A stretch of 64,000 nt of DNA from JAJEFO01 sp009843725 (lineage in GTDB: Bacteria > Pseudomonadota > Alphaproteobacteria > Rhodobacterales > Rhodobacteraceae), in assembly GCA_965243215.1 (NCBI GenBank), contig CBDEUJ010000005.1:124001-188000 (forward strand), written 5' to 3'. This document shows, piece by piece, positions 1 through 8,288 of the stretch. The notes beneath the pieces were generated by a model that searched no databases, was not told the DNA's origin, and was given only the letters and a program-made list of their open reading frames with translations. Position 1 is the first letter of the stretch; every line of letters begins with the position of its first letter. Made by a program: the position numbers and the translations under genes.

Positions 1-602
1 GCGTAGTTTGCGTCCACCATGAAATTGCGGTCTGGCCCAAGCACCTCCCGGACAGCGCGGACACGATCGACATCGGTTGCCAGTTCCGGCTGGCCCACCT
101 TGATTTTCACGGCATTGAATCCCGCGTCGACGAACCCCTCGGTCTGCCGGACGAGCTTGTCGAGCGGGAAATTCAGGTCGATGCCTCCGCGGTAAGCCCT
201 GCAACGGTCACTTGCTCCGCCAGCCACCTGCCAGAGGGGCTTTCCGGCCGCCCTGCAGCGGAGGTCCCAAAGGGCGATGTCGACGGCGGAAATCGCGAAA
301 GACGCGACGCCGCCCCGGGCCACGTAGTGAACATGCCATTGCATGGCATCGTGAAGCGTTTCGACCTGGATGGCATCCTGACCGGCCAGAAAGGGCGCCA
401 GGTCGTGCTCGATCAAAGCCACGATGGCCGTTCCGCCCCTGCCGCCCGTATAGGTGTATCCGGTCCCTTCCTTGTCATCGTCCGTCCGAACGGTGGCCGT
501 AACGAGCTCGAATTCCGTGTGGTCGCCATGCTTGGCATCGGTCAGAACTTCCGCGAGCGGAACGGCAAAGCGCCTAACGGATACGTCTGAGATGACCGGC
601 AT
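1..602 (-). CDS. Enolase-superfamily (mandelate racemase/muconate lactonizing) enzyme, 3' end outside window
   Basis: Reading leftward from the ATG at 602, about 200 residues are visible before the window edge. They match the capping domain and first barrel strands of the mandelate racemase/muconate lactonizing branch of the enolase superfamily. The KIKVG motif supplies the barrel-strand-2 lysine and VDANYA the first metal-binding Asp. Members abstract an alpha proton from a sugar acid or related carboxylate using Mg2+. The C-terminal base is not visible, so racemase versus dehydratase cannot be decided. A sugar-acid-type kinase and FCD regulator next door favour a sugar-acid dehydratase (inference). 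Confidence 0.85.
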   Translation of the reverse strand, partial: MPVISDVSVRRFAVPLAEVLTDAKHGDHTEFELVTATVRTDDDKEGTGYTYTGGRGGTAIVALIEHDLAPFLAGQDAIQVETLHDAMQWHVHYVARGGVASFAISAVDIALWDLRCRAAGKPLWQVAGGASDRCRAYRGGIDLNFPLDKLVRQTEGFVDAGFNAVKIKVGQPELATDVDRVRAVREVLGPDRNFMVDANY

Positions 603-652
603 GCGCGTCCCCAAGCGGCATGTGCCCTGATCATTGCAAGGCTCGTTCCGAT

Positions 653-741
653 TTGGTATGACAAAACCGCACTAACATGTCCAGCACTTCTTCCGCCATG
701 CTCGCAAAACAAGCAGTTTCCACCCAGTTTTGTCATACTAA
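653..741. promoter_or_regulatory. Two inverted copies of a GntR-type operator in the divergent promoter region
   Basis: Positions 653-670 read TTGGTATGACAAAACCGC. The reverse complement of 724-741 reads TTAGTATGACAAAACTGG, so 15 of 18 bases agree and TATGACAAAA is identical. They lie in opposite orientation between the dehydratase start (602) and the GntR regulator start (757), where a local FadR/FCD-type regulator would control both promoters. The repeat is seen directly; assignment to this regulator is inference. Confidence 0.6.
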
Positions 742-756
742 ACGGGCTGTCGACGG

Positions 757-1473
757 ATGACGGAAGAGAGGATGGGAGACGCACGCACCCGAGCGGCGGA
801 CAACGTCGTCTCGATGTACGAGCGGCAGATCATCGATGGCACGCTCGCCGTGGGAAAGCCGTTGCCACCCGAACGCGAGATCATGCAGGCCTTCGGCGTC
901 AGCCGCACCGTCGTTCGCGAGGCCGTGCAGACGCTTTCCGCCAAGGGCCTTGTCGAAGCCCGGCCGCGCTTCCGGCCTGTGGTGAGGACGCCGGGCTACG
1001 ACGCCGCCATCGAGGCGGTCGGTTCCGTCGTCAACCGTCTCCTGACAGTGCCGGGCGGCGTGCGAAACCTCTTCGAGCTTCGCATCATGATGGAAGCCGC
1101 GCTTGTTCGCGACGCAGCTCTGCATGCCGACAAGAATCATGTCGCGCGAATGAAGCAGGCCCTGGCCGACAACGAAGCGGCAATCAGCGATTCCCAACGC
1201 TTTTTCGAAACCGACATTGCCTTTCACCGTGTTCTCTACGAGGTTCCCGACAACCCGGTGCTGCCGCCGATTCACCAAGCCTATACGGACTGGCTGTCGA
1301 GTCACTGGACGAGAATGCCGCCGGACCCGGAGCGCAATCACGTGAACTACAGGGCACACAGCAGGATCTTCGAAACGATTCTCTTCCGGGATCCGGACGC
1401 GGCAGAGCTCGCGCTCCGCGATCATCTTGACGATGCCTGGAACCAGGTGCGCCTGACCTTTGCAGAGCCCTGA
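757..1473 (+). CDS. GntR-family transcriptional regulator, FadR/FCD subfamily
   Basis: A 238-residue protein has an N-terminal winged helix (about residues 10-75; PPEREIMQAFGVSRTVVREAVQ is the GntR recognition region) and an all-helical FCD ligand-binding domain (about 95-230, with HxxxxHxxI-like histidines near its end). FCD regulators respond to carboxylates such as hexuronates, galactonate or lactate. It is divergent from the enolase-superfamily gene and lies five bases before the sugar kinase, so it probably governs that sugar-acid pathway. The length is normal for the family. A later in-frame ATG at 772 is an alternative start. Confidence 0.9.
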   Translation: MTEERMGDARTRAADNVVSMYERQIIDGTLAVGKPLPPEREIMQAFGVSRTVVREAVQTLSAKGLVEARPRFRPVVRTPGYDAAIEAVGSVVNRLLTVPGGVRNLFELRIMMEAALVRDAALHADKNHVARMKQALADNEAAISDSQRFFETDIAFHRVLYEVPDNPVLPPIHQAYTDWLSSHWTRMPPDPERNHVNYRAHSRIFETILFRDPDAAELALRDHLDDAWNQVRLTFAEP

Positions 1474-1478
1474 AACCC

Positions 1479-2390
1479 ATGGACCGACCATTCCGGATAG
1501 CATGCGTCGGCGAAGTGATGATCGAGCTCGTCACGGGAGACGGCAACGCCGCCGAACTGAACGTGGCGGGCGACACCTACAACACCGCTGTCTATCTCAA
1601 GCGCGCCACGCCGAATCTGGACGTCGAGTACGTCACGGTTCTTGGCAAGGACAGATTCTCCGACCGAATCGTCCGCGACATGGAGGCAAGGGGCATCGGC
1701 ACCGCGGCCGTCGCCCGGCATCCGACACGGATGCCCGGCCTTTACGCGATCGAGACCGACGCTGCCGGCGAGCGGAGCTTTGCCTACTGGCGCTCGACCT
1801 CTGCGGCGCGAACGCTCTTTGGCGCAGACGGCCGCGACCCGACGGACATCCTCGCTGGCCATGACCTCGTTCTGCTCTCGGGAATTTCACTTGCAATTCT
1901 GTCAAGCTCGGCGCGAAGCCGCCTGCGAAATGCGCTAGAGCGATTCCAGGCGAACGGCGGGCTTCTGGCATTCGACAGCAATTACCGCCCGCATCTCTGG
2001 AACGACCCCGAACTTGCGCGCGCCGAAACGGAAAGGTTTTGGCGGTGCACCGACATCGCTCTTCCTTCCGTCGATGACGAGATGGCCCTCTTCGACGATA
2101 CGGACGGCACGGCGGTCGTTGCCCGGCTCCGATCATGGGGCGTTTCGCGCGGGGCACTCAAACGTGGGGATGCAGGACCAATGGATCTCGGACCGGAAGG
2201 GCATGCCTTGAGCGTGCCGGTTGCCGAGAATGTCGTTGACACGACGGCAGCGGGAGACAGCTTCAATGCGGGCTACCTCGCGGCGACGGCCGCTGGCCGA
2301 TCGTCAATCAAGGCGATGGAAGCCGGGCATGCCCTCGCCCTCAAGGTCATTGGCAAGCGGGGCGCAATCGTGGACGTCGGCTGTGTCTGA
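1479..2390 (+). CDS. PfkB-family sugar kinase, probable 2-dehydro-3-deoxygluconokinase
   Basis: This 303-residue ribokinase/PfkB protein has the N-terminal substrate-binding GE-M-x-E start and the YWR..SAAR segment (residues about 104-112) typical of 2-keto-3-deoxygluconate kinases. The DTTAAGDSFNAG signature near residue 255 supplies the catalytic Asp and anion hole. Such enzymes phosphorylate KDG (or KDGal) with ATP before aldol cleavage. Five bases separate it from the GntR gene, so the two probably share a transcript. With the enolase-superfamily dehydratase it forms a plausible dehydration-then-phosphorylation route. No aldolase is visible in the window. Confidence 0.85.
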   Translation: MDRPFRIACVGEVMIELVTGDGNAAELNVAGDTYNTAVYLKRATPNLDVEYVTVLGKDRFSDRIVRDMEARGIGTAAVARHPTRMPGLYAIETDAAGERSFAYWRSTSAARTLFGADGRDPTDILAGHDLVLLSGISLAILSSSARSRLRNALERFQANGGLLAFDSNYRPHLWNDPELARAETERFWRCTDIALPSVDDEMALFDDTDGTAVVARLRSWGVSRGALKRGDAGPMDLGPEGHALSVPVAENVVDTTAAGDSFNAGYLAATAAGRSSIKAMEAGHALALKVIGKRGAIVDVGCV

Positions 2391-2677
2391 TGCCGCCCAA
2401 GCACGAAACTGCCACCGAGCCGCGTGATCCTTGCAGCGGCCTGCCGGCTCCCTGACGGGTGCCGGCAGGTCGGGAGCGTGCCGCCGATCGATCCCGAACA
2501 GGCGGTTCGGCAATCCGGCATTGCAGACCCAGAACTGCCGGTCCTCCTGTCTGCCCCCCCGGGCCGCTGAGCAATGTTGCCGCCCGCGGCCCGACCGTCC
2601 AATCGCGCGCCATCCCGTCTGGGCCCATGAAGCCGATCATGGTTTGCCTCCCGGTTGATTGCTTGCCGGTCCCCGGT

Positions 2678-3298
2678 TCAGCCCCAGACATGTCCGGCCC
2701 AAGTGATTGGCTTTCCGGCCAGCCAGTCGGCCCCGGTGGCATAAAGCGCTTCGACCTCGGGTCCCTTGAGGCCCGGCATGTCTTTCTTGACCGGATAGCC
2801 GACCTGCGACTGAAGGTAGGCAAGATGCCGGTATCCCGCGGGAAACGCGTCCAGAACCTCTTGATCAAGTTCAATCGTCGCGCATGGCGCGATCGGGTCC
2901 ATCCGGTCCTTCTCATAGATCGGCTGACGCAGGCACATGCCCCATTTGCCTTCGCGCTTCTCCAGAAAGTCGAAGAAACGCCCCGTGCAGACGACGTCCA
3001 CCAGAACGCCGTGAACCTCGCCGCGCTGCGAGATCGTCATCTTGGTTTGCGTGACGGCCCGGTCGTCTGCGATCTCGCAATTGAAACCGCCCAGGAAATG
3101 CAGGATCGACACGCCGCGCGCCCAGCCTTGCCTGTTCATTTCAATGAACTCGTCAGCCGTGCCCTGTGTCCAGGTGGCCATCATGCGGCCGTCGTCGTGC
3201 CAGACCGTGCGGAACCTGTCCCAGAGACCGGCATCCCGCCATATGGCCCAGTTTTCGATCAGTTCGCGCAGCAGAAGCTTGTCTTGCCACTCGTCCAT
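2678..3298 (-). CDS. SnoaL/NTF2-like protein (dioxygenase small-subunit-like fold)
   Basis: The start is set at the ATG at 3298, preceded by a near-perfect AGGAGG; an upstream in-frame ATG lacks one. The 206-residue product has the NTF2/SnoaL pattern: an N-terminal helix with WAIWRDAGLWDRFRTVWHDDG, then alternating strands (DRAVTQTKMTISQRG, DVVCTGRFFDFLEKREGKW). Members are isomerases, hydrolases or small subunits of ring-hydroxylating oxygenases. A Rieske oxygenase alpha subunit is encoded 4 kb away on the same strand, so a partner role is possible but unproven. The exact function is unknown. Confidence 0.75.
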   Translation of the reverse strand: MDEWQDKLLLRELIENWAIWRDAGLWDRFRTVWHDDGRMMATWTQGTADEFIEMNRQGWARGVSILHFLGGFNCEIADDRAVTQTKMTISQRGEVHGVLVDVVCTGRFFDFLEKREGKWGMCLRQPIYEKDRMDPIAPCATIELDQEVLDAFPAGYRHLAYLQSQVGYPVKKDMPGLKGPEVEALYATGADWLAGKPITWAGHVWG

Positions 3299-3472
3299 TG
3301 AGACCTCCTGCATCAAGGGCTCCGGCCGCCGCGTTCCACGGTCAGCCATCGGGTTGCGTTACTGGTCTCCGCCGAACAGCGACCGTCGTGCCGCCCCGGC
3401 TCGACCGTGCCGCTGCGGCCGCGTCCATCGCGGTCACTGCGTCTTCACGGGCACTGTCCGGGACCTTGGACC

Positions 3473-3778
3473 TCATGCGGCCGTCTGCTCGACCGAAGAC
3501 ATCGAAAGTGCAGCCGCGCCCTCCAGGATTCCGCGGAGCTTGATGACCATTTCCAGATCGCCAATGCTCACCTTGCACACTTCCTGCCCCCGGCCCGCAA
3601 GTTTCTTGATCAACCCGGCCATTTCCAGACGGGCCAAGGCAAGTTTTGCGGGGGTCCGGGGCACGCCCTGCAGTCCTGCCACCGCGACCTCGGACAGCCG
3701 CTCACGGCCTGGAAGCTCTCCATCCAGAATCGTCTGGCGAAGCCTCGCGAGTGGCTGCTGTTCAGAATTTTTCACCAA
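3473..3778 (-). pseudogene. Remnant of a GntR-family regulator (DNA-binding domain only)
   Basis: The 101-residue reading frame covers a GntR winged helix (LARLRQTILDGEL to RLEMAGLIKKLAGRG) and the first FCD helix (IGDLEMVIKLRGILEGAAALSM). It then stops, although family members need about 130 more residues. No continuation of the FCD domain was found in the other frames downstream. The helix-turn-helix also has odd substitutions (PAKLALARLE where PVREALARLE is usual). This looks like a decayed regulator of the adjoining leftward cluster. A functional DNA-binding-only protein is less likely. Confidence 0.6.
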
Positions 3779-4088
3779 TGCTCCCGAAATGAATTCATTT
3801 TGCCCGAATCACTCCAACTTTTTCAAAATTCCCGTCAATTTGCACTCATTCGGTCGATTTCTGATCCACGTGAACCCAAGCCGCCGACGCGGTCGCCACG
3901 GTCGACGTGGCGAAATTCGCGTTCGGTCCTGATGCCGGCGACACGATCCATTCCGGACACTCCAGTGACGTGCCGGAGCCGGTTCCTGCCGAACGGTCCC
4001 GGCTTCTCGATGCCCTCACCAGGGACGCGGATTCGAAAGTCCGCTCGACCCTCCCGCGGTGGCGGCGCCGCGGGGTTCCGTGCCTGTG
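3779..4088. other. Intergenic stretch, A+T-rich near the regulator remnant
   Basis: No supportable gene is seen. Bases 3779-3860 are clearly A+T-richer than the surroundings (runs such as CAACTTTTTCAAAATTCCCG), as expected of a former promoter for the GntR remnant. The rest is ordinary high-G+C sequence behind the dehydrogenase stop. Confidence 0.4.
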
Positions 4089-5024
4089 CTATTCGGGGTC
4101 AATCTCGGCAAGCGCCCTTTGGATTGCTACCAGCATTGCATCGCGCCGTTGCGACAGTTCGGCCACGGTACGTCCTTCATTGGCTTCCGCCAGCCCCTCT
4201 TCGAGCAGCTTTGCGTTCGCGTCGTTCAGTTCCGGCGATCCAAGATCGGCCCACCACCCGTTGAAGGTGTCTGCGAAGTGATCGCAAAAGGCGGACAGCC
4301 CGCCTTCGCCGGCGCCAAGGCCAAACAGGGTCGTCGGCCCCATGGCTGCCCATCTGAGCCCCGGGCCGGAAGCGATCGCCTTGTCCACGTCGCCCACGCT
4401 TGCGACACCGCTCTCGACCAGATGGATTGCCTCGCGCCAGATGGCGGCCTGCAGCCGGTTGGCGACATGGCCCGGAACCTCTTTCTGCACGCGGATCGTT
4501 GTCTTGCCGATGTCTGCATAGAACGCCTCGGCTGATTCAAGCACGCCGGGCTGCGTCCTTTCGTTCGCCATCAGCTCGACAAGGGGAATCAAGTGCGGCG
4601 GATTGAAAGGATGGCCCAGAATGAACCGGCCAGGCGAGCGCCATCCCCTCTGCATCTGGCCAAGGGTCAGCCCGGAAGCCGAGCTTGCGACGATTGCCCG
4701 TGACGAAAGGCGTGGCTCAATCCGCGCAAACGTGCCGTGTTTCATGGCAATCCGCTCGGGAACGCTCTCCTGAATGAAGTCAGCCCCTTCGACCGCCGCC
4801 TCAGGCGATGCGTGAAACGTGATTCGATCCGGATCGCCCCGCTTTGTCAGCCCGATCTCGGTCATTGCAGGCCAGGCATTCCGAACATGATCACGAACGG
4901 CAGCTTCGGTTCCCGTGGCCGGATCGAAGACCGCCACCGACCGTCCGGAAGCAAGAAAGAGTGCCGCCCAGCTTGCGCCGATGAGGCCCGCGCCAATGAC
5001 GCTGGTTCGCATGATTTCCGACAT
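4089..5024 (-). CDS. L-carnitine dehydrogenase-like 3-hydroxyacyl-CoA dehydrogenase family protein
   Basis: A 311-residue protein has an N-terminal Rossmann fold (VIGAGLIGASWAALFLASG, residues 9-27). The SSASGLTL and GHPFNPPHLIPLVE segments (about 135-150) are characteristic of the L-carnitine 3-dehydrogenase/L-gulonate dehydrogenase/lambda-crystallin branch, with the catalytic His in GHPFNPP. These oxidise a 3-hydroxyacid with NAD+. Its start overlaps the stop of the upstream SDR gene (ATGA), indicating translational coupling. Beside a Rieske oxygenase, a CdhR-like regulator and a quaternary-amine importer, carnitine or a related betaine is the likely substrate class. Confidence 0.85.
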   Translation of the reverse strand: MSEIMRTSVIGAGLIGASWAALFLASGRSVAVFDPATGTEAAVRDHVRNAWPAMTEIGLTKRGDPDRITFHASPEAAVEGADFIQESVPERIAMKHGTFARIEPRLSSRAIVASSASGLTLGQMQRGWRSPGRFILGHPFNPPHLIPLVELMANERTQPGVLESAEAFYADIGKTTIRVQKEVPGHVANRLQAAIWREAIHLVESGVASVGDVDKAIASGPGLRWAAMGPTTLFGLGAGEGGLSAFCDHFADTFNGWWADLGSPELNDANAKLLEEGLAEANEGRTVAELSQRRDAMLVAIQRALAEIDPE

Positions 5025-5764
5025 CAGAAAGCTCCCGGGTTGATCGGCGAAGCCGCGGTCATGCCGCCATCCACGGTGAAGAGCTGGCCGGTCGCGAAGC
5101 TCGCCTCGTCCGACGCCAGCCAGACGGCGATTGCGGCAATGTCTTCGGGACGGCCGAAACGCCTCGTCGCGTGGCGCATGAGCGCGTCCTGCCTGGCGGC
5201 CTTGGGATCCGAGGCAAGTTCAAACCCGGCCTCGAGCATTCCGGTTTCGATCCATCCGGGACAAATTGCGTTGCAACGCACCTTTGGCCCGTGATCCACG
5301 GCGATTGAACGGGTAAGGCCATGCACGAAGGCCTTGGACGCGTTGTAGAGTGCCATGCCTGGATCGGCAATCTGGCCAGAAACCGAACCAACGTTGACTA
5401 TGGAGCCGCCTGACCGCATGCGTGGAAGGACTGCACGGCAGGCGTTGAACACGCCCTTGCAGTTCACGCCGATGACCAGGTCCCAATCCGCATCCGTGCT
5501 GTCCGTGACGGTTCGTTCGACCTGAACGCCGGCATTGTTGACAAGGATGTCCACCAGCCCCGCCGTCGCGGCCAAGCGTTCCATGTCTTCGGCGCTGGAA
5601 ACATCCGCCGTCATCCAGACGCAATCCGTCGGCAGGTCTTCGGGCGCGGAGCTTCGCCCGCAGGTCAGAACGCTTGCACCTTCCCTCAGGAACGCCTCGA
5701 CGATTCCGCGTCCGATGCCCCGACCGCCTCCCGTGACGATGGCCCTCTTGTCCTTAAGCCGCAT
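5024..5764 (-). CDS. SDR-family NAD(P)-dependent oxidoreductase
   Basis: The start is taken at the ATG at 5764 (MRLKDKRAIVTGG), where homology begins; a longer frame upstream reads as non-homologous sequence. The 246-residue classical short-chain dehydrogenase shows TGGGRGIG (cofactor loop), NNAG, the catalytic Ser (GSVSG) and YNASK, with PGWIETGM following. The C-terminal VDGG is typical. It overlaps the next gene by ATGA and so belongs to the same leftward operon. It is a plausible alcohol or hydroxyacid oxidation step; the substrate is not predictable. Confidence 0.85.
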   Translation of the reverse strand: MRLKDKRAIVTGGGRGIGRGIVEAFLREGASVLTCGRSSAPEDLPTDCVWMTADVSSAEDMERLAATAGLVDILVNNAGVQVERTVTDSTDADWDLVIGVNCKGVFNACRAVLPRMRSGGSIVNVGSVSGQIADPGMALYNASKAFVHGLTRSIAVDHGPKVRCNAICPGWIETGMLEAGFELASDPKAARQDALMRHATRRFGRPEDIAAIAVWLASDEASFATGQLFTVDGGMTAASPINPGAF

Positions 5765-6157
5765 CAGCGCCAACCAAGACATGCTTCCGGCAGAGATATC
5801 GGCGCAACCCGGGTTTCCCGTGCAAGCCGGACAAGGGAGGGAGACCTTGCCAGGCCTCCATCGACGAAACGCCCAACCTTGAAGGCGTGACCGGGACTGT
5901 GGCATTCGAACCCGAACTTCGTGCAATGCACGTGGTCCAGACGCCTTGCGGCGCACGCAATCGTTGCCGCGGTGCCGGGAAGGGCAAAGTCCCTGGCCTT
6001 GACGGGAATCCGGGTTTCAAGCCGAGCTTCCATTCGCTGAACCTTCCGGGAGGCGCAAGGCTTCCGGGATTCACGGGCCCGATGCCGGGTTTCGCCGCCT
6101 CGCCGGCGACGGACGTTACCGCGCCTCGCCCGTCGTTCCTGGTCACTTCCAAGGCCA
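5765..6157. other. Intergenic stretch between two SDR genes
   Basis: Several short frames cross this 393-base gap, including one of 89 residues on the minus strand. None has a ribosome-binding site or a protein-like domain pattern that I recognise. A degraded gene between the two SDR genes is possible but unsupported. Confidence 0.35.
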
Positions 6158-6952
6158 TCAGGGGTTCATCTGCTGGACCTGCGCACTCAGTCCGCCGTCG
6201 AGAATCCACAACTGCCCGCTGGCATAGCGCGCTTCGTCGGACGCCAGCCAACTGACGAGATTCGCGATGTCCTCCGGCGTGCCATAGGTCCGCATTGGAT
6301 GCACGTCGCGAACCGCCTTCTGCAATTGCGTGATGGTCCTTCCTCCGCCGCCCGAGCCTTCGCCTTCGAAGAAGCTCTGCAGCATGGGGGTGTCAACGTA
6401 GCCCGGGCAAACCGCGTTGACACGGACGCCTTCCGGACCGTGGTCGCAGGCCATGGCGCGGGTCAGCGCATGAACCGCACCCTTCGTGGCGCAATAGGCC
6501 GCCAGGCCCGGATCGGCGATGAATCCGTCGTACGAGCCGAAATTGATGACGCTGGCGCTGGCGCCCCCCTCCGCCGCCGAGCGAAGCAGGGGCAAGGCAT
6601 GTTTCGAGGTCAGGAACGTACCGGTGACATTGACGGCAAAGGAACGGTTCCATTCGTCAAGCGTGGTCTCCTCGATGGTCTTCTCGATCTCGATTCCGGC
6701 TGCGTTGACGAGAACGTCGAGCCTGCCCGCCTCGTCCTGCACGCGGCTCATCGCAGCGATGCACTCGTCCTCGACCGTAACATCGAGCCGAACGAAACGG
6801 CTTCCGTCATCATCGTGCCGCCCGAGCGAACCGCCAGCGCTCAGGTCGGCCGAATACACGGTTGCGCCGTCGTTCAGGAAACGTGCAACGATTGCGCGCC
6901 CTATGCCGCCCCTGCCACCCGTCACGAACGCGGTCCTTCCTTCAAGCTTCAT
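6158..6952 (-). CDS. SDR-family NAD(P)-dependent oxidoreductase
   Basis: A 264-residue short-chain dehydrogenase has TGGRGGIGRAI at the cofactor loop, VNAAG in place of NNAG, and the catalytic GSYDG and YCATK motifs. CPGYVDTPM and a C-terminal LDGG segment follow. The ATG at 6952 has a strong GGAGGAAGG ribosome-binding site. It is a paralogue of the SDR at 5024-5764 in the same leftward cluster and may act on a successive intermediate. The substrate is unknown. Confidence 0.87.
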   Translation of the reverse strand: MKLEGRTAFVTGGRGGIGRAIVARFLNDGATVYSADLSAGGSLGRHDDDGSRFVRLDVTVEDECIAAMSRVQDEAGRLDVLVNAAGIEIEKTIEETTLDEWNRSFAVNVTGTFLTSKHALPLLRSAAEGGASASVINFGSYDGFIADPGLAAYCATKGAVHALTRAMACDHGPEGVRVNAVCPGYVDTPMLQSFFEGEGSGGGGRTITQLQKAVRDVHPMRTYGTPEDIANLVSWLASDEARYASGQLWILDGGLSAQVQQMNP

Positions 6953-7066
6953 GTTCGCCTTCCTCCGGTTGCGGCCCTCCGGACTGCGTTGCGGTCCCGG
7001 CGCGCCACGCTCCGTCTCTCCTCCCCTTCCAGGCCGAGATGGCGAACAAGACGATTCCGCACCGCG

Positions 7067-8206
7067 TCACGGGGCTGCCCGTGCATAGGCGTCCAGGACA
7101 AGCCCGTGAAAGTGGTGCACGGCGTGCTCGGACTTTCCCGAACCCGCCGGACTGCTCACGATCCGCCCTTGGGCGAATGCCGGCGTTGCCATGCCTTTCT
7201 GCACGCTTTCAACGATGTCGATGTCCTCACGCTGAAGCACCTCGTCGAGGTAGCGGATGGCATCCTTCTCCATTTCATCCGGTTCGGGTGTCTCGAGGAA
7301 GAAATCATAGGTTTCCAGGGTTCGCCCGGCACCGGCGGGGATGATGTTCAGCACGATCATCGACGACCTGCCCGGATAGCGCATGAAGCAGGTCGTGGGC
7401 CAAAGCCACCAGACCGCATGGGTGCGTACCGTGGCATTCGAGACGTCATACGCGGTGTTGGCGCCTTTTCCGGCCTCGGCCATATGGCTCGAATAGATGC
7501 CGTGGGTCGTCACCTCGTAAGTGTCCATGTCCACAAGGTTGCAGAAGTCCTTGTGGGCGACCGGGCAATGATAGCACTCCAGGAAATTGTCGACGACGTT
7601 CTTCCAGTTCGACCTGATGTCATAGGACAGGCGGTGCCCGAACGTGAGCCGCTCGATGTCCGGCGCCCAGTGGCGGATTTCGGTCTCGAAGCCTTCCGAC
7701 GCTCGGGACAGGGGCGCCGCGTCCGGATCCAGGTTCACGAAGACGAATCCCGCGAAATCGGTCACCTGCACCTCGTCGAGGCAGATCGAATTCACGTCGA
7801 AACCGGACAGGTTCTCGGTTTCCGGCGCACGGACCAGCTGACCGTCCAGTCGGTAGACCCAGGCATGGTAGGGGCACATGATCCGCGACGTTTTCCCTTC
7901 TCCGCTGAGAAGATGGTGCGCACGGTGCTTGCAGACATTGTAGAATGCGCGAAGGACGCCCTCGCCGTCCCGCACGATTGCGATCGGCCTTCCGGCGATT
8001 TCTGTCGCGAGGTAGGAGCCGGGTTCGCGCAGCTTTTCGACATGGCACACCCACTGCCAGCTCCGCGCAATGATCTCGGACCTATCCACCTCGTACCAGG
8101 CCGGGTCCGTGTAGGCGTCCGCCTTCAGCGACAATGACCGGCTCACGTCCGGTGAATACCCCGTGCCAATCGTCGCGAATTGCTCCCTGCTTGGCAGGTC
8201 GGTCAT
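7067..8206 (-). CDS. Rieske [2Fe-2S] oxygenase, alpha subunit (choline/carnitine/betaine monooxygenase-like)
   Basis: The start is set at the ATG at 8206, preceded by GAGGAA at good spacing. The 379-residue protein has a Rieske domain with CKH (C92, H94) and CPYH (C111, H114), then a catalytic domain with ECYHCPVAH supplying the mononuclear-iron histidines H213 and H218. The length and WWLWPTTCF region resemble the trimethylamine-substrate Rieske group (carnitine oxygenase, glycine-betaine and stachydrine demethylases) rather than aromatic dioxygenases. The reaction would be oxidative C-N cleavage or demethylation. No reductase gene was seen in the window. Confidence 0.85.
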   Translation of the reverse strand: MTDLPSREQFATIGTGYSPDVSRSLSLKADAYTDPAWYEVDRSEIIARSWQWVCHVEKLREPGSYLATEIAGRPIAIVRDGEGVLRAFYNVCKHRAHHLLSGEGKTSRIMCPYHAWVYRLDGQLVRAPETENLSGFDVNSICLDEVQVTDFAGFVFVNLDPDAAPLSRASEGFETEIRHWAPDIERLTFGHRLSYDIRSNWKNVVDNFLECYHCPVAHKDFCNLVDMDTYEVTTHGIYSSHMAEAGKGANTAYDVSNATVRTHAVWWLWPTTCFMRYPGRSSMIVLNIIPAGAGRTLETYDFFLETPEPDEMEKDAIRYLDEVLQREDIDIVESVQKGMATPAFAQGRIVSSPAGSGKSEHAVHHFHGLVLDAYARAAP

Positions 8207-8288
8207 CGAGCGTTTCCTCATGTCAAGAGGCCCTGATGCGATCTTGCGGACGAAACGAATGCCGGCAGTCACCGCATTGGCCACCGAT

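Noticed and set aside
2459..3301. 280-codon plus-strand open frame over the SnoaL-like gene
   Set aside because: The minus-strand gene has a near-consensus AGGAGG and a recognisable fold; the plus frame has neither.
5764..6033. 89-residue minus-strand frame between the two SDR genes
   Set aside because: No ribosome-binding site and no recognisable domain. Left as intergenic, although a small gene cannot be excluded.
6299..8137. 612-codon plus-strand open frame
   Set aside because: It is antisense to the SDR and Rieske genes, whose motifs are intact. Its composition is Arg/Gly/His-rich without any domain, a usual artefact of high-G+C DNA.
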